DNA of 64,000 bases from Phoronis australis (taxonomy: Eukaryota; Phoronida; Phoronidae). Made by a program: the position numbers and the translations under genes. The stretch lies in contig NMRA01000600.1 of assembly GCA_002633005.1 (NCBI GenBank), forward strand, positions 64,001 to 128,000, written 5' to 3'. The notes under the pieces were generated by a model, which was not told the origin of the DNA, made no database searches, and saw nothing but the letters and a program-made list of their open reading frames with translations. Below, in pieces: positions 35,487 to 47,217 of the stretch (within the stretch, counting starts at the first letter, position 1; each line of letters starts with the position of its first letter).

Positions 35487-36565
35487 ACCATCGGTGGTGG
35501 AGTAATTGAAGAGAGTAACGCACATTTAATTCATTAGTATACAACTTGTCTTGTTTTCACTGTTGCCATTATTGTATTTCAAGAGAAGTAACGCATTTTT
35601 GGAAACACGAAATTATACAACCACAAATGTTAAACCATTCTCTTTTCTGTTATTCAGAATTTGAGAGCTTTCACCTATGATGCTGACGTCACTTTACAGT
35701 TAATTGTATTCTTGGATTCTTGTCGGCTCCTCAACATCCGGCCACGTCACAAACGTGTGAACAGTGTGGCAGAAAACTACGATGGTCCGAAAGGATCATC
35801 GCTATTTTAGTTCCATTATTATTTTATTTTTATTTTTTCACCTACACTGTAGGTGGAAATAATTCAACCTAGGTGGAAATTATTTTCACCTGGGTGCAAA
35901 TTATTTTCACACACAAGTTTCGTTCAAATTACCGACAGATTTTTTAAATATTTCAACTACACTTCATGTGGCGGATCACATCCTATACATGTATGGTATG
36001 TACTTGCGCTTTAGGTAACACATTTTTTAGTGAAAGAAAAAGTTTTAGGTGTAATGATTTCTTGTTTTAACAGAGATAACAAAGATGAGAAAAGCGGTAA
36101 CTGTGCACTGAACTTGTAACATTTCCTGAAAATAACAACACTATTTAACAATGTAATTGCCGAGATATCGACCCCTGAGTTGCGAACGTTATGTTTAGCA
36201 AATAAAATTGAGACAGGCGTACCATATTAATAAGTTTTGTATCAGATGTTATGTTTGGACCTGATCGCATGTTGAGTGTTATTTATACTGCTGCAACTTT
36301 ATTACTTTAAACTATCTTGGGAAAGTTTGATGTTCGAACCGGCTAACGAAGTCGAGTCTACATTGCCCTACCTTTTGAACTCTCCATGTCAGAGGTCAAT
36401 GTTAAAGTAGTACCTTGAGTGCAATACGGAAAACATGGCCGTATTCCACGTATGAGATAAATGTTTAGTCAAGTGGCTGAAATACTTTTTACACATTTTC
36501 TCTGAAATTAACAATGGGTATACTCTTCCTTACGTTTTGTTTGCTAACATGAGTTTTTTTCTGAG

Positions 36566-36571
36566 TTTATT
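36566..36571 (-). terminator. Poly(A) signal of the heat-shock-type unit
   Basis: AATAAA on the minus strand, 71 bases beyond the TAG of the 53-codon ORF. Confidence 0.5.
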
Positions 36572-36641
36572 TTTTTTCTGAAACAGTTGTGTCACGTTTT
36601 TTTCCCGTGTGTGGATGGGCGCACGTTGTTACAGATCGGTG

Positions 36642-36803
36642 CTAATAGCTTTCAGTGCGACGATAGACTGAAGACAGGTTCGAGTTAATAACTTCATTAA
36701 TCTTGACCGCACATTCACAAGCCTTCTCAAACGAAACGTCTGACGTAAAGTCTGTTCTACGCTCCAGCCAGTGCTGCGAAGCCTTGACCGTTGTGATGAA
36801 CAT
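36642..36803 (-). CDS. Unrecognised 53-residue ORF in a heat-shock-type transcription unit
   Basis: The ATG at 36803 opens 53 codons ending TAG. The protein starts MFITTVKASQHWLERRTDFT and ends SSVYRRTESY; it is charged, has two close Cys (ACECA) and no signal peptide or membrane segment. I recognise no family. Its context makes it interesting: a TATA box lies about 110 bases upstream, several heat-shock elements lie further upstream, and AATAAA follows 71 bases after the stop. The unit is compact and apparently intronless, like many heat-shock genes. It could be a real stress-induced microprotein gene, a non-coding stress RNA, or the decayed remains of a heat-shock gene. Confidence 0.4.
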   Translation of the reverse strand: MFITTVKASQHWLERRTDFTSDVSFEKACECAVKINEVINSNLSSVYRRTESY

Positions 36804-36910
36804 ATGAGACGTTCGGCAACCCAACTTTAACCCTCCCGTAACGAACTAATGTTCAACTTTTAACTCCTTCAGCTATTAACTGATTGTCCCAAACCCGTGA
36901 CTGGAGTGGG

Positions 36911-36918
36911 TATTTATA
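36911..36918 (-). promoter_or_regulatory. TATA box (tataaata)
   Basis: On the minus strand the sequence reads gactataaataccc. It lies downstream of the heat-shock elements and upstream of the 53-codon ORF, in the expected order. Confidence 0.55.
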
Positions 36919-36930
36919 GTCTCATGTAAC

Positions 36931-37070
36931 GTTCTAGATCTTTTCACCTATTCAAGCACATTCTAGAACTTTCCAGAATCTACCCAATCATTCTACAAAC
37001 ATGTACTAGTCTCTAGAATATTCCAGACTGCATTAATCACTGCCATGCTAGAATCTTCTAGGAAGTTCCA
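36931..37070 (-). promoter_or_regulatory. Cluster of heat-shock elements
   Basis: TTCTAGAACTTTCCAGAA at 36961-36978 is four perfectly alternating TTC/GAA units at 5-bp spacing. TCTAGAATATTCCAGA (about 37012-37027) gives near-perfect units, and AGAATCTTCTAGGAAGTTCC (37049-37068) gives three or four more. A weaker site (TTCTAGATCTTTTC) is at 36932. This is the binding pattern of HSF trimers. Confidence 0.75.
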
Positions 37071-37848
37071 CACTATACTGTTGTAAACAAATTACATCAT
37101 CACTATACTGAACCCAGGGGTCATGCCCATCAAAAACACAAACAAAACAACAAAATAAACCAATAACAGTGTGAGTCTAAATTCTGACAAATTGCAACAA
37201 TCGTGATTTCCCGTCCAACCAAACCCAATGCAGATAAACGCCGCTCGAGTCGATTATGGTTGATTTCGGACAAGGTCAAATTTTCTATTTCCACCACGCG
37301 AAATTTGTAGTTGCCCCTGAGCATCAAGAACGAAAAAAGGACATACGGTTTGTAAATATGACGGAATGTTGGCATGAAAAACCATTAACCATGGGAAATA
37401 AAAGTGCGAACTACATGATTGTGCCAATGCCTCCTGATGTGTTGGCAAGTTCGTAAATGGCGACATGTCGATTTTGAGCTCGTTGTAGATTATGTAGTTT
37501 ATAACATAACCTAGTTCTGATCTGAGCAAATCTCTCTGGTATAGGAATTTCCACTGACGAATTTCACAAAACGGACAGTTGTAATAGTACACGACTCCTC
37601 CACAACTGGTATTAAAACTGTTTTCAAACGGTTGTTACAAGTAAAAATACTGGAACACAATGTGCTTTGAATCTGTCTTAACTTGCTCGGTTCACTGTCG
37701 GTGTCTTTTCTCAGATAACAAAATTAACTTTGCTGCAAAACTGAAAAATGGCTTGAGTAGCAAGACATGAATGGATCATCGGAAAGATGCAAGGACTCGA
37801 ACAGTCAAAGTCATATTGTATACAATTACCCAGCACTCGACTTACATG

Positions 37849-37953
37849 AACATGAACAACCTGGCGTACCATATTAACATGTCCGTCTGCAGTAGAACAC
37901 TCCACTTGCAAGGCCTCAGCCGTAGCGGAAGTTTTTGACTCGCCGTGGGCCAT
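37849..37953 (-). CDS. Possible first coding exon, unrecognised
   Basis: The ATG at 37953 opens MAHGESKTSATAEALQVECS followed by a short HVNMVRQVVHVH stretch and a strong donor (gtaagt) in phase 0. A possible continuation on the same strand is the open frame at 37254-37592 (CGGVVYYYNCPFCEIRQWKF...), but I cannot fix an acceptor. No family recognised. Confidence 0.2.
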
Positions 37954-38317
37954 GAGCGGGTAGTTTGTTACGGGCTGGTCAGGCCCAGAAATGAGAGTTC
38001 CTCACGAAACTACGTGTCAATGGACTTAAGATGTTGTAAATAGGCATTAGTCGGTGGGCCAGATCTCATAGCGTTCATCCTTGTGAGTACTTTGGGGGGG
38101 CAACCTAGTTTTTTCTATGTGGCCAGATAATATACCAATAACTCAAATTCCAAAAAGTTCCCAGGTCTACACTTAAACATTTTTTTTAAAAAAGGTGTTT
38201 TTGTTGCACAAAATATGATGCACATTCCTGCCACTTGATGGCGCTTTTGTATTAAATTGACCAATCAGAGAGCCAGATTGTATTGTTGTGCTTAGTTACT
38301 TCAATATGGCTGCTCCC

Positions 38318-38817
38318 ATGGAGTGTGATGCCTGTATAATTCAAGGTTTATCAAACAGCACAAAATTGTGATGTCAGAGCCTAAAGAAGCTTAGGAAAGC
38401 TTCCTGACGAAAGCTGATTGACTGTGGAACTCTGTAGATCAGTAGATCAAAAAGAAGAAGAGGTGTCACAAACGTTTGTGCAGAAAACAGCTGCATGTCC
38501 TGGTAGCCTACACAGTATACTGCTGAGTGCTGTAGACTAGAAGACCAAGTGTCAGACCAAAAAATTGAAAGGACATAGAACGGCATAGCAACGTTTCAAG
38601 GCACCAACAGTAGTACTAAAGCTGAAGTTGCTGAAAGTGATACAGATGTTATCCAAGATTTCCCAAGAAAATCAATTATACTTCCAAAATCTGAAACACC
38701 CAATTAACCTGAACAAGATAGGAACATTCTGAAACATGAGTGCATCATTTGTTAGCAGGAAAAGTACATTATGGGCCACATTTCAAGAAAGAGAAAGAAG
38801 TATAGCTTTCAAAAACA
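38318..38817 (+). pseudogene. N-terminal remnants of a repetitive CXC-domain protein
   Basis: MECDACIIQGLS (38318) with a C-x2-C knuckle is followed by stop-interrupted SLKKLRKAS, a hallmark early motif of a large uncharacterised transposon-like protein family in invertebrates and fish. A second piece, KHECIIC-stop-QEKYIMGHI, ends at a donor (gtacgt) at 38817. Several in-frame stops mean it is inactive. Confidence 0.4.
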
Positions 38818-39649
38818 GGTACGTGTTTTTTAAAAATACATCTTGGTGTTTTCCATGTGTGTTTCAGTATTATCACCAGTTGTTTTTTAACGTGTTCAGC
38901 CCCTTGGCTGCCTAGGCCTTAGACAATACTGCTGACCCAGTAGAGACGATGATCATACCATAGGTACTCCATATGCCGGATACTTTTTGGCAAATTATGT
39001 TCCTATAAGTTTATAAGTACCGCGTAGAGAGATGCCTCTGAGGAGGTCGTTAATGTTTTCATTTGTTCCCAGTTTAAACAAATACTCGTGCAATCCTGTC
39101 GACACTGCTTGCGCTAAGGGATAATCCTATGGCGTTATACTGTGGGTGTGATTTTAAAGCACATTAAGTCAAAAATTTTTGAGAAGGTTAAATGGAGTAG
39201 ATGGTTGCAAACAACATGCCCAAATGGCCGTCATCCCCTGCCGTAGTCTCAATTTTTTGTAAACATTAATTACTTAGGTAGCTGCAATGATAATTAAATT
39301 AAAGTGCCTAAGTGGCCATCGTCGCCGTCGAAATTTGAGGACGATGGAAGCCACTGTCCATTTCGTCAAACGTCGATTACCTTAAGTGTAAATCGATTGA
39401 CTATGGTTTGAGCATCAGATTTAAAAAATAAATTTCAATCACTGCACTGGTATATCAGCTTATTTATTTTCAGTTGCATCAACTGATCTAATTATTAGAC
39501 GATCAACATTATTAGGCTACATATCAGACGGCATGTAAATTTGTTAGGCTGGTGGTGGATCAGTTTCTGATAAGTCCGTCTGAAAAAGTTGCATGCCAAA
39601 TCACTCATAGTTGAATGTTAAATTAGTGTTAACAGTTCGTTTTTTTCAG

Positions 39650-39975
39650 TTGGACTTGTATCGCAAGCAACAGCTCAGTCCAGAGCCCTGAATATGCAAA
39701 TGAAATTCAAAGATAAAGACCTTGTGTCTAAGAAGCCAAGTACCACAGATCATCATGCTATAAAAAATAGAAAGACAACGATTGTGAAGAGTGACGAATT
39801 CACAGTTTTCAGAGATGTTTTTCTACAGTTTTGTTTGGAGTTCATTGAATCGAAGATTCTAACACAAGGAGATGTCATTTGCCTTTCAAAACTAAAGCAA
39901 GACTTTGAAGCTGTTCTTCAGAAAGCTGGTGTGCATGAAGTTATTTGGACAGGCGATCTTAAGAAATATTGTTGA
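39650..39975 (+). pseudogene. Middle exon of the repetitive CXC-domain protein
   Basis: Acceptor ttttttcag then an open frame of 108 codons to TGA: AQSRALNMQMKFKDKDLV..., FRDVFLQFCLEFIESKILTQ, LSKLKQDFEAVLQKAGVHEV. The order 'RALN', then a helix 'F...YIE..', then 'L..L...Y/FE..L...G' is that of the same family. It is the best preserved piece, but upstream and downstream parts are broken, so it is probably not functional. Confidence 0.45.
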
Positions 39976-40172
39976 AGCTACTCACTGTTGTAGTTAGTGC
40001 CCGACTAAGAGATACGAAAGTGAATTGAGGCTAGTGGTCAATAATTCACTTGCTGACTCTAATTAACACAGCCCATTATAACATATTTTGAATCAAACGT
40101 TTGCCCAAATAGTGCCCGCCTCCAAACAAGGATTTAGTGTTTGACCCTTCATTGCCTGCGGGCTAATCACCA

Positions 40173-40442
40173 GTGTGCAGTGCTGTACCCTCTCTAATCG
40201 ACCATAGTTGGCTCCTTGGCGGTGGAGCTTTGCAGTTAATATGTATGGCAATGACCACATCTCCATTGACAGTACTAAACGATGAACGCTGCAAGTGCAA
40301 AAAGAACATGTGTGCTGGGAAACTGAGTTTGTGCTGCAATGCTGGGTCAAACTGTACAGAAATGTGCAGCTGTGACAACTGTAGTAACATCAGCAACACT
40401 GACTGCATAACATTGGATAGTTCTTTGACAAGTCAACCCTAA
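40173..40442 (+). pseudogene. C-terminal CXC (TSO1-like) cysteine motif of the same protein
   Basis: The open frame contains RCKCKKNMCAGKLSLCCNAG then SNCTEMCSCDNCSN, matching the C-x-C-x4-C...G..C...C.C..C pattern of a CXC domain, preceded by the family-typical hydrophobic/Gly stretch (SWLLGGGALQLI). It ends in TAA at 40442. Confidence 0.5.
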
Positions 40443-42181
40443 ACAGACCTCCAACCCCGCTATTTCCTTTTTTGTATTAAAAAGTTAATTTTATTTGTTG
40501 ATTAAGTCATAGAAAGTACATACTTTGATCATTGTCATGTATTTGTCTCATACTGCTTGATAAACGCTGTCAGAATAATCTATTATTTTCATACAGTCTT
40601 TGTGCACATTCACAGAGATCATTCAACTATATTGTTTTTGTACTATAACGTATTTCTGGTGTATTATGCAAACAAGCTGTATTTTACACCATTAGTCAAT
40701 GTTTTAGTCATTGAGGCACAAATTTTGCCCAGTCTCAAGTGTTTTGTGTTATTTTTGTTGCCTGACAATGCCAGAATAACTTCCTAGTAACATTCAGACT
40801 TAGTTTGCATTTTTGCCACTAGGTGTCTCTTTACGTTTTTTAAATTTCACTGTTTACAATTAATTTACAATAGTAAAACATGTAATGTGAGTGTAATATT
40901 GTTCAATACAATGGCACTGATGGGACCATATTACTTGTTTTACAAAAAAGTCACCAAAACTGTTGTTTTTACAAATATAAGTTTACTAAGCTCTTTGGTG
41001 ATTATTAGGTAACTTCAAACTCAAATTTCTCAAAAATGTGCAACTTTATATGTGGGAACTTTTTAGATTTTGAAAACACTCTAATAAATGAATTAAAAAA
41101 CACCGAAATAAAATTGCCCCCCTAAAGTACTCACAAAAACCATTTTCTAGAGGCCCTACAAAATCTGGCCCACCGACTACATCTATCTGTTGCGTAGCAG
41201 AGTCATTCGCTACCTCTGCATCGCCTGAACTGAATTCGGTGTTCATGAATACTTGTGAATTGGGCTGAACTGTCGAAACGGGAAGCAGCTACTCTCGTTC
41301 AGTAACCGCCATATTAGGCCCTAATCAATTCGAGAACCAATCACCGACTTCGTTTCATAATACTCAGAATTGCGTTACTGAACATACATGTATAAAACGA
41401 AACATCGAAAATATCTTTGGAAACATCGAACATATTGTTATAGTTAATCGCACATAAATATTTTTTCATTATGGAATACAAAAATGGTAACACCATATGT
41501 ACAAAGAATAAAATCAATTGTATAGCTATGAGATATCGAATACACATAATTACATCAACTATAACTTTTTTGAACATTGAATTTTGCAACACGCCATAAT
41601 GTTGCTATTTCCGCTATTGTATGTTGGTTCATTTGGCTATCGCAACTACATGTACCTTTGGCGTTCCAAGGAGTCCTTCACACGATTGTACCAGTTTGCA
41701 TACGTATTTTAATTCCTTGTATTACAAACGTCTTGTTCATAATCTGTTTCTCATACGAACATACATGTATGTTGTCAATTTAGGTTTCTGTAAACACACA
41801 CGGTGTTATCCGCTGTGAACAGTCCAGGCTACTACATGTATGTAATGTAACAGTTACTTAGATTGAAACCTACATGTAATTTGTTGTTGTTATTAAGGTG
41901 TGTTCACATGACTTGATTGTTAATGAAGTTTACTTACATGTATGAAACGTAAATGTTTCTCATTGTCATTCCGCAATTCATAAATATTTTGTGAAAAATG
42001 TGCTCCCACAGCACTCACAAAATTATGGGAGCAGGAAATTGTTAACTTCTTTCGGTTACTACGTCAAACCGATGAGACATGTCCCGAGCAATGCCGAGTA
42101 TCGAGTTATGTGCCGAAAGTTCTAGTGGGTTTTTTAAGTTCAGTGTGTTTTAATTAAATTGGCGTTGGCATTTGAAGAAAA

Positions 42182-42300
42182 ATGTCAGACCGCTGTGTAG
42201 CGGGAAGTTGTGACAATGGACCACGGGCTACGGTGTCTGTTAACTGATTTCTCACGGATTTTAGACTGCGTCGCCGGTGGGATCGAAGACTGTTCACGAG
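42182..42300 (+). pseudogene. THAP-domain fragment (broken)
   Basis: MSDRCVAGSCDN has the THAP start (C-x4-C). After an in-frame stop the same frame gives FLTDFRLRRRWDRRL, like the THAP 'FP.D..LRR.W' segment. The distal C-x2-H pair is not visible. Probably a transposase or THAP-protein relic. Confidence 0.4.
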
Positions 42301-43816
42301 GATGTACCAATACTGAGGGCGATCGAACCATTCATTTCGTTGTGAATAAGTTCTTCAATATTGTATCCAACGCAACGAAAATAAAAAAATCAAAATCGGG
42401 GGAAGCAGTATAAAGTTATAGAATTTTTGTGAAATACTTGCTTGGATCGGGCAGGCCATTTTGGACGACAGCAGCACTGGTTACGAGTTTAAAACTGCTT
42501 GTTAATTATTTTTGCCCATAGTTTACAGTGAAAATCATGTCTTTATACCTACTTGTATCAACGGTTTTCACAAGAATTTAGTCACGCAAATGTAACTTAT
42601 TTAGTGGTTAGAATGCTCACCATACGCAGTTGGATTCAGCTACTTACAGTAGTAAGAACTAAGGAATTGAAGACTAACTATAATACATTTTTATACACTT
42701 TGCTATGAAAAAGCTACTTTGTACACTTTTCAGGGATTTTGCGTTAAAGTGATGAGGAATATTCCAATTATTTCACTGTCAATAACCCATTCAGGTTCCC
42801 CTTTTGACTACGCTAAAAATATTTGAAACGGTTTTGAAATGTTTTTGTTTGGAAGTCCTCCGTTCTCCATGGCATTGTATTTTTTCAAATGTGTGACCCT
42901 CACCGCGTTCTGCATTAACTTTGTTCAAAATGGATATTGAATCAAAACATAAGGTTTTGTGATCGCATTTAACTTTCACTTCATAAACTACATACAACAA
43001 AACTGTTTATCCAACCTTGACTCCACCAATGCATGCTATGAAAGGCAAGTTGAATTGACCAATTTTTGTCGCATATCTCTATTTATGCATCTCAGTACCG
43101 GTCCCGATCGTAGGACTTGCATTTTATTTATTTTTAAGAAATAAATGAAACGAAAACAAATACATTTTCTTAATTGATGATTCGTTCACGGACTGACAGC
43201 CATGTTTCTATTTTCCCAATTACGGTGATGAAACATCAAAAGTTGTGCGGTCATCGACTACGGCTTATCTGCCGCTGTATTCCAGTCTCTAACTGAACCG
43301 GCGAAGTGACCCCACGGAAGCACTTTTGGCCACTGGTTCGAAACTGACATGCCAATCTCTACACGGCCTTCTTGCGTTCTCAAGAGCCTGCACTCGACGT
43401 GTTTCGTTGTCAACAGCTTATGTTTCTGATGCTTCGCCACATTCAAGTAAAAATCGTTCCAACTCCCTCGTCGCCGGAAGACTCGTCGCTACAACTGTCG
43501 TATTCCATGTTGGTTCCTCAAATAGTCTACATGTAACTCGGAGTACAACGTGCCTGTCTTACTATCTTACTAATGTGTCGCCTTCATCGATTACATAACC
43601 GCCCACGCCAGTATTCAATATTTATTCAGCTGATGACAAGTTGGATATAAGATCATTAACTTCTGGGTCTCCCTATTTAACTGGATTGCACGGACAATAA
43701 ATGCCTTGTGGAATGGGTTCATTCAGTGCTATTTTTGTGTTGAACCCATTTGTTCTGGTGTCAAACTATCTTAACAAGGAAAAACTGTATAACATCACGT
43801 TTTTATAGTTTATGTA

Positions 43817-43818
<2 letters not shown>

Positions 43819-43878
<60 letters not shown>

Positions 43879-43879
43879 T
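43819..43879. repeat. (AT)n-(AC)n microsatellite
   Basis: About 50 bases of AT repeats followed by a short AC repeat. The hydrophobic Ile-Tyr frame over it is not a gene. Confidence 0.98.
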
Positions 43880-46800
43880 GGTATTCCCAAGTGGGAAAAG
43901 ACGAATTCCTTCCAGTCTGTTTAGATTTCTGCAATCTTAACTAGAGATTACGCGATTTGACCAGCAAATGACGCGTATGAAAAATGATGTTTTATACTTT
44001 TGCCGTAGTCTGAACTTTGTTAATGGTTGATCAGTGCCCGACCTGCTGCAGTGTGCTCGTATTTTTGAGGTGCTGAAAACAAGGAATTCATTTACGGTAT
44101 TGTTACCGAACGTTTCTTCTCTAGGCCTACTAAGGAATTTGCATTTTATTGGAGAGTTAACCTGACAGTCGGCCAAAGAAAAGTTTTGTCCATTTTCCGA
44201 TCCACGGCTGCAAATACTTTAGAAGTGGGAAAGGCGTTGGAATTAAGATAGAATTATTCTACACTCACTGCGGTGAATGCGTAAGTACAATGTACCAGTA
44301 GGTGATTCTTGGTCTGATGGCTTCCGAGGGTTGACTCAGTTCAAACCAACAAAGTGTATACATGTGAATAAAGAAGCAAGATGTTTTGTCCACTGAATGT
44401 TTTGAAGTAGGCTAAAGAAATGTGAAAAGGTGAAAATTGTCACTGCCGTACCTGATTTTGTAGCCTATTGATCAAGCAAACGGAACGGCGCAAAATAGTG
44501 TTATTCATCCTCAAACGTCGAGTGCTGTAAAATAGTTTCAATAAATATGTTGACCTTGACCTCATTCCATTGTTACACAACATTAGATTCCGTACAAAAG
44601 TTTAATAAAACCTGTTTTGGCATCCCGCTAGAACATGGTCATGGCCTCTCTGACCCGCCGCCATGCGGTTGGTTTGTTGCAGCGCCCGCAGTGATTACGA
44701 AGATCAAATTACCACCTCATCACTGTGAATTCATGAATTTGTACTGACCATATGTTTTACACTGTGAGGACGGTTCAGCAACTTTAGGACCTATACGCTA
44801 CTACCTCTCTAATAAGGAAGACTTCGCGAAATATTTCCATGCATTTCAAATGAGAACACGTGACTTAGGCTAGATTTTCCAACCGCCAGACACTTACTGA
44901 ACTCTACACGGGCTTAGCGAAGCCCTAGTTACCTGATGCACCTGTCCATACGTTCAGTCGAGGTGGGCAAGCATGTGTCATGGCGCTAATTGTCACGCAG
45001 CGGAGTTATTTTGCACCCCGTGTCAACTCGTTTATTCCTTGCACGACTTTGGTTACTAAAATTAAATATTCATGGTATTATAAAAGCTGTCGGCTAAACT
45101 ATTTTTGAAAAGATCTATGCACGGACGAAAACGCACGCCATGAAACACACATGCAGTGGCGATAGTCGCCTACGCGACTATAAGCTTTGGTGCATGTGTC
45201 TATAACGGGCAGATCGCACGAAAACGCTTGAGCAAAGATATCATTGAGAAGCCAACACGACTGAAGTGCATGGGTACAAGAAATTTGACAGTTTCTATCA
45301 GCATTCGTTTCCCTTGCCAGAAACGAAATGGCATCCTGTCAGACCTTCATGCCCTAGAAATTTACGTCCAAACAAAAGCTGCAGGGTATGCGGAAGCACT
45401 TTTCTGTCTCTAATATTACGTACCCGTTTACATAACTCCATTACATCGCTTCGTTTGCAGCGTCGTCCGCACTAACCCGATGGTTTTAATCATACACACA
45501 GCCTGGTCTCCCGGGCTCATGAAGTCAAGTTTACTGTCTTTGTCTTTCGTTCAAAGACAGTTTCACATACCGTCGCATGTTGATGAAGCATCCACATCTG
45601 AGTAAGGTACAGTTGTTTATGACTTAAATATATGAGTTGTGTGTTTTGTTTCGGGCTGCTATGAAGATAATTTTGAAAGATATTTTTTTCGTCACTTTCC
45701 AAACTTTAGGAAATCGATCGATTTAGAAACTGAACATTTTGGGAACTACACCTCCGTAGCATATGGATTCGTTTTGTTCACAATCAACTTATTTAGCTCA
45801 TAAAAAGTGCTGTTCACGAAACTTGGTCTGCGTCTTCATAGCACGAACAGGAATTCTAAAATTTAAATTAAGGAACTTGGCATTCAACTCTTTTTTTAAT
45901 AAATGAAGATTTAAGTGAATATTCTTAATAATTTCGGTTTAGGTTAATAGTGGAAGATTTTGACTCAAACAAATCAGAGAAAGTGACCTATTTAGTATGC
46001 TCTGTGCATGTATTTCTGCTGGCGGGACAGAAACGACTGCGGTCATTCTAAACCATATTTGTAACCACGCGTCATGCACATACTGATGTTGCAAACGCGG
46101 CGTCCCACTCCCAGTCTCTCAATATTCTCAATAACTTGTTACACTCGCGACATCTAGCGAGCAGACGAGGTATGACATGTGACGTATTTCAATTGATTTA
46201 AAATATATCTCAAACTCGTTCTTCCTGGCGTCGTACGCGATTTTTACTCCTTGAAACGAAAACCTGTCAGCGTAAAGTCTCGAACAATATTTGAAACGTC
46301 AATTAATGCTCTGAAACTTGTATGCAAATGAAGTAGGGGAGATTCAACAATATGGAAATGATGAATTTTAATTAAACTTTGAGTTACTATCGCATGTTTG
46401 AGACACTCATTTCAGTTCAGTTTTATCATCCGGGTAATATAATCCTGTCGGCGCCGGCTCACACCACATCACGAGTGTAAAAAGTTACTAAGAGACTGTG
46501 TCTCGGTGCCGACTGGGGGCCAGTTCGTTTCGTTATGTCACCCGCCAAGCTAACGAGATCAAGGGTAGTATCAAATTCCAAACTAGAACAAATCAAATTA
46601 GCCACTGACTGCCGGGGAGTTATAAGGAGCAAATTACTGTCACAAATTAATAATATCCTACAATAAATGTTAAATCTAAAATCAAGCAGCACTAAAAACA
46701 GCAATATTCCGAAAAATGAGTTGTCAAGAATTCGAATATAACACGTGAATATACGCGCCTTCCGACATGACGCCAAATTGTAGGCTGCTGTAGCGTTTGC

Positions 46801-47081
46801 GCCCAGTCGACATAACTGTATCCTTTGAGAAGTGTTATTGAGATAATGAACAGACCAACATCACAACATCGTTCATCAGTTGGAATCTAATCACATCCAA
46901 CAACTGTGTTGCTAACCCTGAGCCTGACAATTCTGGTAAGTTACCACTTATAGCTAATTTGACAAATAAAAATCTAATCGAAAGTAAATCGAATCGAATT
47001 CCTACAAACATATGAACCGTTTCACTTCTAACAAAATCCCACATTTCGGTTAAGTACAATTTACTGTATGTATTAAAGTTT

Positions 47082-47217
47082 CTTAATCTGGCTTAGATGA
47101 CGTCATTTGTAAGTATTCATCTTTTTAACGTGGCTTAGATCACGTCATATGTATGTTTTCATCTTTCTTAACGTGGCTTAGATAACGTCACATGTATGTT
47201 TTCATCTTTCTTAACGT
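47082..47217 (+). repeat. 43-bp tandem repeat with CRE-like sites
   Basis: Three units plus a partial: cttaaYSTGGCTTAGATNACGTCA then tatgt-ttttcatcttt. The first unit contains the perfect CRE palindrome TGACGTCA; the others keep ACGTCA. Confidence 0.85.

Larger units (their letters stand above)
38050..41177. mobile_element. Decayed element with inverted ends enclosing CXC-protein remnants
   Basis: The left segment 38050-38103 (gtcggtgggccagat ... gtgagtactttggggggg) recurs inverted at 41114-41177 (minus strand: same words, gtgagtactttaggggggca). A further shared aaaaagttccca lies inside both ends. Between them lie the pieces of the CXC-type protein. The superfamily is unclear. Confidence 0.5.

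Noticed and set aside
37130-37592. A minus-strand gene continuing from the possible exon at 37849-37953
   Set aside because: Three frames are partly open here and none has a clear acceptor. Kept only as a remark in the exon entry.
45156-45475. Two overlapping frames with a CRVCG-type cysteine pair
   Set aside because: One short motif, no splice-consistent gene model, no recognised family.
46459-46776. A minus-strand frame whose end (AGDITKRTGPQSAP, then HSLLVTF) recalls LINE ORF1-like 'R.G....RPLLVTF' text
   Set aside because: Only a short stretch fits and nothing upstream supports a retroelement. Too weak to call.
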